DNA of 64,000 nt from JAMZMI01 sp964353015 (GTDB taxonomy: Bacteria; Bacteroidota; Bacteroidia; Cytophagales; Cyclobacteriaceae), in the NCBI GenBank assembly GCA_964353015.1, contig CAYGUA010000001.1, positions 62,001 through 126,000 of the forward strand, written 5' to 3'. Below, piece by piece: positions 46,326 to 54,592 of this stretch; positions within the stretch are counted from its first letter, which is position 1; each line of letters starts with the position of its first letter. Below the pieces are notes generated by a model. That model saw nothing but the letters and a program-made list of their open reading frames with translations, was not told the DNA's origin and did no database searches. Made by a program: the position numbers and the translations under genes.

Positions 46326-49300
46326 TTAGTTCATTATGAAATTGACCTCCAACACAGTCATGTTGTATTGGAAGAGTGAGGATAAATAATTCATTTCGAT
46401 GGATCGTGCATTTTCAAGTAACTGCACATATTGAAGAAAGTCGATCTCTCCATTTTGAAAGGCATTTACTGCATGGAAAATCAACTCTTCAGAAAGTGCT
46501 TTTCCTGTTAGCTGGTAATAATTAATTCCTTCCTGATATTGCTTTAGATCAGAAAGCAAAGCCTCATAATTTGATGACAATTGAGCTCTGTAATTTGCGG
46601 CTTCATCAGCCATGATTGCTGTTTCCGTTTTGGCTGCATTGATTTTAGATTTCTGAGATCCAAACCATAATGGTATGGCAATTCCTGCTTCAAAACCAGT
46701 ATAAGCCTGTGAACCCACTCCTGTGTTCGTTCCTCTAAATACGGAAAACTGCAGGTCTGGCAAAAGTTGTTGTTTTTGTAGCGACAGATTTTGCTGAGAA
46801 AGATCCAATCTATTTTCATAGAAGTTAATCCCTGGATGGTTAGCGCTATCCAATTGTTGGAACGTCAACTCATCGAAATCATCTGGAGAAATGATATAAA
46901 CTTTGTCGGTCTGTAGCCATTGATGAAATCTGATATAAGCCTTTTGAATCTTTTCATTGATTTGATTAAGCTGTAGACTGATATCTTTCTGTTTGGTCTC
47001 TGCGGTCAATTTTTCAAGATAATTTGTCTCTCCTTGCTCAAATCGTCGGTTTGCGGCAATTGCAAATTGAGAATAGAGACTATCCAGATAAACATAGTTT
47101 TTTGATAGCTGCTGCCAATAGATTACTTCGTAATAAGCCATAGACACTTCCTTCACCACAGCACGTTGGTCTAGTTTGTATCTATCGGATGCCAACTCAG
47201 ATTTACTGATCATTACATTTCTCTTGGCTCCATATACGGTTGGAAACTCCAGCGATTGGCTCACGCCCCAAACCTTTAATGGTTTATTATTTGGAGCGAT
47301 ATTGTTTTGATCATACGAATAATAAACTCCAGTTTTCCCTAAATCAAAAGCACTTCCAACCAATTGTTGGCTTTGATCTTTTGCTTGTGAAGATGCTCTT
47401 AAACCCAGGTTGTTATCCAGAGCAATTTGAGTTGCTTCGGCTAAAGTGATTTCTTTCGTTTGTGCATTGTTTACCAATGGGAAAAATATCAATAACGCTA
47501 TGATCGCCATTGCAGGGATTCCCTTTGTAGGTCTGTGACCTTTTCTGTCAAAAAGCGCATATAAAACAGGCAATACCACCAATGTAAGTGCTGTCGCTGA
47601 AATCAATCCACCAACGACAACAGTGGCCAATGGTCGCTGTACCTCTGCTCCTGCTGATGTAGAAATTGCCATCGGTAAAAACCCAAGGGCTGCTGCCGCT
47701 GCAGTGAGCAACACTGGACGCAAACGCTTTCTTGTGCCAATGAGAATACGCTCGTTTATATCAGTGATGCCGTGCGCTTTAAGTTCTTTAAACTCCTCTA
47801 TCAATACAATACCATTTAGCACGGCGATACCAAACAAGGCAATGAAGCCAACTCCAGCTGAAATACTGAATGGTAAGTCCCTGATGTAGAGCAACAAAAC
47901 ACCACCAACTGCTGAAAGAGGAATGGCACTGTAAATGATCAATGCTTCCTTGACGGAATCAAAGGCAAAATACAGCAACACAAAGATTAATAACAACGCG
48001 ATTGGCACAGCAATCATCAAGCGTTCCTTAGCCGTTCTCAGGTTTTCAAACTGTCCGCCATATTCAATTGTGTAACCCACAGGGAGTTTTACATTTTGGT
48101 TGATGGCAGTCTGAACATCTTTAACCACAGATTCCAAGTCACGATTTCTTACGTTTACGCCGACTACTATTCTTCTTTTGGTATTGTCTCTTGATATTTT
48201 CGCCGGACCCTTTGTGTAGCTGATCGAAGCAAATTCACTCAATGGCAAATTGTTGCCATTAGGTAACAATATCGAAGCAGTTTCAAGGTCTTCTAAATCT
48301 TCATGGTGCTTTTTATCAAATCTCATTACCAAATCAAATTGCTTTTCACCTTCGAATACAGTTCCAGCTGGCTTGCCTGCGAAACCCATAGTGATGATGT
48401 CATTCAATTCAGCAACGTTTAGTCCGTATTTCGCTATTTTCTTCCGATCATAGATCACAGACATCTGAGGTAAACCAGCTACTTTTTCTACAATTATATC
48501 TGCAGCACCATCTATTTCAGAGATCGCTTTTTCCACTTCAAGCGCCTTTCGATATAAAATGTCCAGATCTTCTCCGAAAATTTTAATGGCCAAATCCGCT
48601 CGAACACCGGTAATCAATTCGTTGAATCTCATCTCTATAGGTTGCGTAAATTCAAACTCTACACCTGGTATTTCGGTCAATGCTTCTTTGATTAAGTCTG
48701 CGAGCTCATCTTTGCTATCAGCAGAAACCCACTCTCCTTTTGGTCTTAGTTTGATGATTACGTCACTTTCCTCCATTGACATGGGATCTGTTGGCACCTC
48801 AGCTGCACCAATCCTGCTAACTACCTGATCTACTTCAGGAAATCTTTTAAGAATGCTTTCGATTTTAGTTGTGGCAATTACTGTATTACTCAATGATGTT
48901 CCGGTTTTCAATACTGGCTGGATTACAAAGTCACCTTCATCCAATGTTGGTACGAATTCACCTCCCATTTGGGTAAATAACAAAGCAACCCCAATAAGCA
49001 AAGCTGCTGCAAGGCTCAAAACAAGCTTTTTGTATTGAAGTGCAAAAGCGATTGTCGGTTCGTATTTATCTTCCAGAAATTTGATAAGGCGAGAAGAAAT
49101 GGTTCTTTTATTCGGATCGGATGGCTTGATGAAAAGAGAAGCCATCACCGGCACATATGTGAAACAAAGTATCATGGCGCCTATCAATGCAAAGCAGAAA
49201 ACCAATGCCATCGGCCTAAACATTTTGCCCTCTACTCCAACCAATGACAAAATAGGAATAAAAACGATGATGATAATTAACTGTCCAAATACTGCAGAGT

Positions 49301-50651
49301 GCATCATTTTACTAGCACCTTGATGGGTAATTTTATCGATAAATCCCTGCTGTTCTTCTTTAGGAAGAGAAAGCAGATGTGAACGCTCACTTGTGATTTT
49401 ATAGGCAATATATTCGACTATAATCACGGCCCCATCTATGATGATACCAAAGTCAATAGCTCCAAGACTCATCAGGTTGGCATCCACGCCGAAGATATAC
49501 ATCAGCGACAAAGCAAACAGCAATGTCATTGGGATGACGGAGGCGACAACCAATCCAGAGCGGAAATTACCCAGTAAAAGCACCACCACGAATATCACAA
49601 TGAGACAACCTAAAATAAGGTTCTCAGCAATGGTAAACGTGGTTTTTCCAATCAGCTCACTCCTTTCCAAAAACCCATTAATACGAATTCCATCAGGCAA
49701 GCTAGATTGAATCTCAGCTACTCTGATTTTTACTGCATCTATGACTGCCTTGGAGTTTGCACCTTTTAGCATCATCACCTGACCAAGCACTTTTTCGCCT
49801 TCACCATTTCCAGTGATTGCGCCAAATCGCGTAGCGTGACCAAAACCAATTTCAGCAACGTCCCTCACATAAATCGGTGTTCCTTCACGATTGTCAATGA
49901 CAATATTTGCTATATCATCCAGGTTCTTCACTAATCCTTCACCCCTAATGAAATAAGCCTGATTTACTTTTTCGATATATCCACCACCAGCCACGCTGTT
50001 GTTTTTTTCCAAAGCATCATACACTTGAGTCACAGAAATATTCAAACTTCTTAGTCTTTCAGGGTTTACTGCAACTTCGTATTGCTTGAGATAACCGCCC
50101 CATGTATTTACTTCAACGACACCCGGTATTCCCGACAATTGTCTTTTCACAATCCAATCTTGAATAGTTCGGATATCTGAGAGCGAATAATCATTGCGAT
50201 GGGCTGAATCTACCTCAATTACATATTGATAGATTTCACCAAGACCGGTAGTAATAGGTCCCATGAAAGGTTTACCAAAACCAGCGGGGATTTTCTCTTC
50301 GGCAGTCTTAATCTTTTCTGCAATGAGCTGTCTTGGTAAATAAGTGCCAATGTTATCGTTAAACACGACTGTCACTACAGAAAGCCCAAATTTGGATATG
50401 GAGCGGATTTCTTTGACCCCAGGTAAATTGGCCATTTCCAATTCCACGGGGTAAGTGAGGAATTTCTCTACATCCTCTGTAGCAAGATTTCTGGATGTGG
50501 TAATAATTTGCACCTGGTTGTTTGTAACATCCGGCACGGCTCCAATAGGAATATTGGATAAACTATACAATCCAAAACCAATGATACCAAGCGAAAATAG
50601 CATGATGATCAGTTTGTGATGGATACTGTATTGAATGATTCTATCTAACAT
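46326..50651 (-). CDS. CusA/CzcA-type heavy-metal RND pump fused to a TolC-like protein
   Basis: 1441 residues. Residues 1-1040 are a heavy-metal RND pump: start IIQYSIHHKLIIML, 12 membrane helices, and the proton-relay motif in helix 4, DFGIIIDGAVIIVE, with Asp400, Asp406 and Glu413 in the spacing known from CzcA. Residues about 1070-1441 are a TolC-like outer membrane protein (EITLAEATQIALDNNLGLRA). Between them, at about 1048-1064, lies MAIIALLIFFPLVNNAQ, a hydrophobic segment that looks exactly like a signal peptide with a cleavage site. The fusion could be cut after export to release the TolC part to the outer membrane (inference). Such fusions occur in several Bacteroidota. Substrates are probably Cu/Ag or Zn/Co/Cd. 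An 11-bp direct repeat lies 64 bp upstream. Confidence 0.93.
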   Translation of the reverse strand: MLDRIIQYSIHHKLIIMLFSLGIIGFGLYSLSNIPIGAVPDVTNNQVQIITTSRNLATEDVEKFLTYPVELEMANLPGVKEIRSISKFGLSVVTVVFNDNIGTYLPRQLIAEKIKTAEEKIPAGFGKPFMGPITTGLGEIYQYVIEVDSAHRNDYSLSDIRTIQDWIVKRQLSGIPGVVEVNTWGGYLKQYEVAVNPERLRSLNISVTQVYDALEKNNSVAGGGYIEKVNQAYFIRGEGLVKNLDDIANIVIDNREGTPIYVRDVAEIGFGHATRFGAITGNGEGEKVLGQVMMLKGANSKAVIDAVKIRVAEIQSSLPDGIRINGFLERSELIGKTTFTIAENLILGCLIVIFVVVLLLGNFRSGLVVASVIPMTLLFALSLMYIFGVDANLMSLGAIDFGIIIDGAVIIVEYIAYKITSERSHLLSLPKEEQQGFIDKITHQGASKMMHSAVFGQLIIIIVFIPILSLVGVEGKMFRPMALVFCFALIGAMILCFTYVPVMASLFIKPSDPNKRTISSRLIKFLEDKYEPTIAFALQYKKLVLSLAAALLIGVALLFTQMGGEFVPTLDEGDFVIQPVLKTGTSLSNTVIATTKIESILKRFPEVDQVVSRIGAAEVPTDPMSMEESDVIIKLRPKGEWVSADSKDELADLIKEALTEIPGVEFEFTQPIEMRFNELITGVRADLAIKIFGEDLDILYRKALEVEKAISEIDGAADIIVEKVAGLPQMSVIYDRKKIAKYGLNVAELNDIITMGFAGKPAGTVFEGEKQFDLVMRFDKKHHEDLEDLETASILLPNGNNLPLSEFASISYTKGPAKISRDNTKRRIVVGVNVRNRDLESVVKDVQTAINQNVKLPVGYTIEYGGQFENLRTAKERLMIAVPIALLLIFVLLYFAFDSVKEALIIYSAIPLSAVGGVLLLYIRDLPFSISAGVGFIALFGIAVLNGIVLIEEFKELKAHGITDINERILIGTRKRLRPVLLTAAAAALGFLPMAISTSAGAEVQRPLATVVVGGLISATALTLVVLPVLYALFDRKGHRPTKGIPAMAIIALLIFFPLVNNAQTKEITLAEATQIALDNNLGLRASSQAKDQSQQLVGSAFDLGKTGVYYSYDQNNIAPNNKPLKVWGVSQSLEFPTVYGAKRNVMISKSELASDRYKLDQRAVVKEVSMAYYEVIYWQQLSKNYVYLDSLYSQFAIAANRRFEQGETNYLEKLTAETKQKDISLQLNQINEKIQKAYIRFHQWLQTDKVYIISPDDFDELTFQQLDSANHPGINFYENRLDLSQQNLSLQKQQLLPDLQFSVFRGTNTGVGSQAYTGFEAGIAIPLWFGSQKSKINAAKTETAIMADEAANYRAQLSSNYEALLSDLKQYQEGINYYQLTGKALSEELIFHAVNAFQNGEIDFLQYVQLLENARSIEMNYLSSLFQYNMTVLEVNFIMN

Positions 50652-50714
50652 TTTCGTGTTTCTTATTAATTACACTCAAATGTAGATGTGGTATCCTAAG
50701 GCTTTTCTGAAGTG

Positions 50715-50738
50715 ATTCTTAAGATTTCCTTAAAATTG
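50715..50738. promoter_or_regulatory. putative response-regulator site before the cusA-like operon
   Basis: Two 11-bp half-sites in tandem, TTCTTAAGATT and TCCTTAAAATT. The 24-bp element is identical at 21 of 24 positions to the one at 53363-53386 in front of the response-regulator gene. OmpR-family regulators typically bind such direct repeats with a period of 10-11 bp. It lies 64 bp upstream of the pump start. Confidence 0.65.
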
Positions 50739-50763
50739 ATATTTGATAAATGAAATGACATTT

Positions 50764-51174
50764 TTAGGCAAAAACGTGAAGGATATTACCATTAAGCTCA
50801 GTCTGATAAACAGCGATTCCCCGTTTTCCTTCACTATTCAGACCTTCACCATTAAGATTATATTTTGCACCGTGTTGATTGCAATACCAGCCCCCATTTT
50901 GGTAAACGATGCGGTAAAGGTTTTCATGAGAACATAACTGTGTTGCTGCCACGTATGCACCCGTATTGTCCTTGGCCACTACAATTCTGTTTTTGACCAC
51001 ATAACCTCCATTATTGAGTAAGGCGGCATTGGCAGAATCACTGAGGTCAACTTCAAAATCTACACCTGAAGATGGTGTAGGTGTGGGATCTGACGTGCAT
51101 CCGCCCATGCAAGATGCTGTCAGTGCAAAAGCAGCACCTAGTGATAGTTTGGAGAGAAATTCCTTTCTTTTCAT
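50764..51174 (-). CDS. small Rieske [2Fe-2S] lipoprotein
   Basis: 136 residues. The signal ends with two candidate lipoboxes (TASC22 or GGC26), so it is probably a lipoprotein. Rieske ligands are Cys81-x-His83 and Cys98-x2-His101 (LCSHENL ... YCNQHGAKY). The extra disulfide Cys pair of high-potential bc1-type Rieske proteins is missing, and the linker of 14 residues is slightly short. The likely role is electron transfer in the periplasm. The gene lies between the sensor kinase and the pump of the metal operon, with the regulator site between it and the pump, suggesting a link to copper or redox stress (inference). Confidence 0.85.
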   Translation of the reverse strand: MKRKEFLSKLSLGAAFALTASCMGGCTSDPTPTPSSGVDFEVDLSDSANAALLNNGGYVVKNRIVVAKDNTGAYVAATQLCSHENLYRIVYQNGGWYCNQHGAKYNLNGEGLNSEGKRGIAVYQTELNGNILHVFA

Positions 51175-51284
51175 AAGAAATGTGAGTTTGTATCTGACTT
51201 ATTAATGTTTACAAAACCAAATTTGGCTTGGACTCAAAAACGGGACGATGCTATTTTAATTATAGTTGCTTAGATAATAGCTGA

Positions 51285-52655
51285 TTAAAATATAATCGTA
51301 AATTTTGATCCCAAATCCGGCTCACTTTGCACTGATATTTGCGCTTGAATGGCATCTGCGGCTTTTTTCGCTATTGACAATCCAAGGCCATTTCCAGGAA
51401 TATGTTTGTGACTTAATGATTCAGATCTAAAGAAATTATCAAATAGCTGACTCTGGTCTTCGGCTCTGATTCCTATTCCCTGATCTTCAATTGTACAATA
51501 AATTTTATGATCATCTTGTTTGATGTCAATATTGATTTGAGTTGAATTTTTAGTGTATTTCACCGCATTTCCTATGATATTATCTAAGATCAGATGAGAA
51601 TAATATTGCGGCACCAGTGCGATTTCTTTCAGTGAAGTATCCATTTCAATGGTGATATTTTTCATATCAATTTCTGTCGCGAATCTTGATAAACTCTCAT
51701 CAATCACTGTTACTATGGGTATTTTGTTTGCAATTATGGTTTGTGCCTGAGAATCAAGTCTTGCCAATAAAAGCAGCTGATCGATAATTGTAGACATGCG
51801 ATCAATTTCTGAAAGGCAATATTTCACCTTTGTCTCATACTCTTCCGTAGATCGTTGCTTTCTAATCAAAACCTCTAAGGTTCCTCTCAAGGCAGCCAAA
51901 GGTGTGCGGAGCTCATGAGAAGCATCACTTGTGAATTGTCTTTCCCTGTTGATTGCATTTTCGATGCGCTGCAAGAGTTGGTTGAATCCAGTTGATAGAT
52001 CATAGAGTTCATCCTTATGATATGGAAGGTTTACTCTTTCATTGAGATTATTCCTTGTAATCCTGTTGATAGTCAGCGTCATATCTTCAATTGGTATGAT
52101 GCTTCTTCCAGCCAAAAACCTTGAGATAAAATACAATCCTGCGAGCACAACAAGATATGATATGATCAAAACATTTCTCAATCTGAGGATCACTGATTCG
52201 GATGATTCAGAAGACATGGCTGCTAAAATATATCCAATGATTTGCCCGTCTTGCTCTATGGGAACCTGAGCTTGTCTGATTGATTTCTCTTTGAGTGAAG
52301 CATCAAAATGTCCTCCAAATTGCTCATCCTTAAAAGGTAAAAAATCTTCCTTGAGGTTGGGAGATTTGTCCATGATCCTACCTTTTTTGTCCATCAGCTG
52401 TACAAACACAGGATTCACCTGAATTTCCCTATGCTCACGCTCTTCCCATTCTTCTTTGTTAATGAAACGAATACTATCACCCTCTACACCAATCTCTTTG
52501 GTGTGCTTTTTTGCTTCGTATGACAAATCATTATCTAGATGCCGATAAACAGTGCTTTGAACCATCACGTAAACAACGCCAAAAATTACAGCCATGATGA
52601 CGGCCGTAGCAATCATATAATGGAATGCGATTCTATTTCTAAAATTCAAATTCAT
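51285..52655 (-). CDS. sensor histidine kinase of the heavy-metal locus (CusS-like)
   Basis: 456 residues: first membrane helix (about 12-34), a periplasmic sensor domain (about 35-165), second helix (about 167-190) and a HAMP linker. The phospho-acceptor is His247 in SDASHELRTP, and the ATPase domain shows the N box (LDNIIGNAVKYT), EDQGIGI and GNGLGLSIA. It pairs with the OmpR-type regulator whose gene overlaps its start by 4 bases. CusS-like kinases sense periplasmic Cu+ or Ag+. The metal-binding residues of the sensor domain are not evident here. Confidence 0.9.
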   Translation of the reverse strand: MNLNFRNRIAFHYMIATAVIMAVIFGVVYVMVQSTVYRHLDNDLSYEAKKHTKEIGVEGDSIRFINKEEWEEREHREIQVNPVFVQLMDKKGRIMDKSPNLKEDFLPFKDEQFGGHFDASLKEKSIRQAQVPIEQDGQIIGYILAAMSSESSESVILRLRNVLIISYLVVLAGLYFISRFLAGRSIIPIEDMTLTINRITRNNLNERVNLPYHKDELYDLSTGFNQLLQRIENAINRERQFTSDASHELRTPLAALRGTLEVLIRKQRSTEEYETKVKYCLSEIDRMSTIIDQLLLLARLDSQAQTIIANKIPIVTVIDESLSRFATEIDMKNITIEMDTSLKEIALVPQYYSHLILDNIIGNAVKYTKNSTQINIDIKQDDHKIYCTIEDQGIGIRAEDQSQLFDNFFRSESLSHKHIPGNGLGLSIAKKAADAIQAQISVQSEPDLGSKFTIIF

Positions 52656-53320
52656 TTTTCCTTGGCGATATAACCTACACCTCGCACTGTTTGAATATAA
52701 TTTTCGTTTTCTGTCAACATCAATTTCTTTCGCAGCGCATTGATATAAACATCTATTACTCCCGTATTGTAGTCAAAATGTATATCCCAAACACTTTCAA
52801 TGATTCGGGATCTTCGGCAAACTTTATCCTTGTTTCTTATCAGAAATTCCAATAAGGCAAACTCTTTTTGGGTGAGATTTATCTCCTCACCATTTTTAAG
52901 TACCTGATGATTTTCGGTATTTAAGGTGATGCTTCCCAACGTAAAAAATGAATGCTCACCTGATTTTGGACGGAGTTGTACTTTTATTCTTTCTAGTAAT
53001 TCTTCGAAATGGAAAGGTTTTTTGATGTAATCATTTGCACCGGACTGCAACCCAAATATGGTTTCATCCACGGTATCCTTTGCGGTAAGAAAAATGACCG
53101 GAATGTCTTTATATGATTTTCTGAATTGACGGCAAATTTCTATACCGCTAATTGCGGGTACCATCCAATCTAGAAGTAACAAGTCATATTCACCAGACAA
53201 GGCCATATTCAAACCACTCTGTCCCTCATCAGCCACATCCACGGCATAAGATTCTTCTTCTAAACCTTGTTTCAGGAAATTGGCAATGCCAGGCTCATCT
53301 TCTACAATCAGGATTCTCAT
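52652..53320 (-). CDS. OmpR-family response regulator (CusR-like)
   Basis: 222 residues. The receiver domain has the acidic pocket (VEDEP), the phospho-acceptor Asp51 in LLLLDWMVP, the switch residue in FLTAKD and Lys in YIKKPF. The C-terminal winged helix (about 125-220) ends DVYINALRKKLML ... IQTVRGVGYIA. It is encoded upstream of and overlapping the kinase gene. Near-identical direct-repeat elements lie before its own gene and before the pump gene, which strongly suggests that it activates both in response to metal. Confidence 0.92.
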   Translation of the reverse strand: MRILIVEDEPGIANFLKQGLEEESYAVDVADEGQSGLNMALSGEYDLLLLDWMVPAISGIEICRQFRKSYKDIPVIFLTAKDTVDETIFGLQSGANDYIKKPFHFEELLERIKVQLRPKSGEHSFFTLGSITLNTENHQVLKNGEEINLTQKEFALLEFLIRNKDKVCRRSRIIESVWDIHFDYNTGVIDVYINALRKKLMLTENENYIQTVRGVGYIAKEK

Positions 53321-53362
53321 ATCTCAAAGTTGGTTCATGTAGGATTAATCGATCCTTAATAC

Positions 53363-53386
53363 ATTCTTAAGATTATCTTAAAATGG
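53363..53386. promoter_or_regulatory. putative response-regulator site before the regulator gene
   Basis: Two 11-bp half-sites in tandem, TTCTTAAGATT and ATCTTAAAATG. The 24-bp element matches the element at 50715-50738 at 21 of 24 positions. It lies 43 bp upstream of the regulator start, consistent with autoregulation. Confidence 0.65.
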
Positions 53387-53579
53387 GAAATTAGCCAATA
53401 ATTTCATCCCATTTAGTCTCGTGATAAGACTCAGGTTTATAATTATCAAATATGTATATTCCACTCAGCTATACCGGTTATCTCTATCCTATTTCAAAAA
53501 TTTACTCCCAACCAATTCCCCATAAGACCAATAAAATGATGTAGCTTCCACCTTCAATCATTAAATCAAGCATATTTCC

Positions 53580-54488
53580 ATGCCTTTATCTCCATTTATC
53601 CTCATCGGCGCTATTGTTATAGGTATTTGGCTATTCCTTTATATCGTTCCAATCAACCTTTGGATCACGGCCATATTTTCTGGTGTTCAGGTAAACTTAC
53701 TTGATCTGATGTTTATGCGATTCAGGAAAGTGCCATCAGGATTGATAGTGAGATCGCTCATATTAGCTACCAAAGCAGGAATCAAAGGTGTAACCACCGC
53801 ACAATTGGAAACTCATTTCCTGGCTAATGGACATCTTGAAAATGTAGTTAAAGCTTTGATTGTCGCTGATAAAGCCAATCTTAAATTAGATTTCAAACAG
53901 GCAACAGCTATTGACCTTGCGGGAAGGAATGTCCTTCAGGCGATACAAGTTTCTGTGACTCCTTATATCATTGTTGTTCCGTCTATTACAGCTGTTTCCA
54001 CAGATGGTATTCAGCTTATAGCGGAGGCGAGAGTGACAGTCAGAACGAATATTCAACAATTAGTTGGTGGGGCAGGTGAAGAAACCATAAAAGCACGTGT
54101 AGCACAAGGAATCATTTCAAGAATTGGTGCGGCCAAAAGTTATCTTGAAGTTTTAGAAAATCCTGAGACCATTTCTAAAGTGGTTCTTGCCAATGGACTG
54201 GATTCCGGTACTGCTTATGAGATTCTATCGATTGATATAGCAGATATCAATATTGGGATTAATATCGGCGCTAAACTGCAAATAGATCAGGCAATGGCTG
54301 ATTTGAGTGTAGCAAATGCAAAAGCTGAAAAACGCAGAGCAATGGCTGTGGCTCTTGAGCAAGAAATGATTGCCAAGGTTCAAGAGGCTAAAAGCAAGGT
54401 AATTCAAGCTGAATCTGAAATACCTGCTGCATTATCAGACGCCTATCGAAAAGGCTATTTGATTGGCAAATCTGCCCGAACTGCCTAG
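53580..54488 (+). CDS. floA: flotillin-like protein FloA
   Basis: 302 residues, somewhat shorter than B. subtilis FloA (about 330). A membrane-inserting hydrophobic segment (about 5-32) is followed by MFMRFRKVPSGLIVRSLILA, then the SPFH-like core (TDGIQLIAEARVTVRTNIQQ) and an Ala/Glu/Lys-rich helix (about 240-290) for oligomerisation. FloA proteins form membrane microdomains and affect membrane fluidity and secretion. The usual NfeD-like partner gene is not adjacent. It precedes the pullulanase gene on the same strand by 104 bp. Confidence 0.92.
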   Translation: MPLSPFILIGAIVIGIWLFLYIVPINLWITAIFSGVQVNLLDLMFMRFRKVPSGLIVRSLILATKAGIKGVTTAQLETHFLANGHLENVVKALIVADKANLKLDFKQATAIDLAGRNVLQAIQVSVTPYIIVVPSITAVSTDGIQLIAEARVTVRTNIQQLVGGAGEETIKARVAQGIISRIGAAKSYLEVLENPETISKVVLANGLDSGTAYEILSIDIADINIGINIGAKLQIDQAMADLSVANAKAEKRRAMAVALEQEMIAKVQEAKSKVIQAESEIPAALSDAYRKGYLIGKSARTA

Positions 54489-54592
54489 AATCAATTTTCA
54501 CCTTTCACGTCAATCATCACATGTATTATGGATTTTCTGGCTATTTTCAGCCTTGAAAACCCAAATGATGTTGTACGCCCAATCCACAAAAT

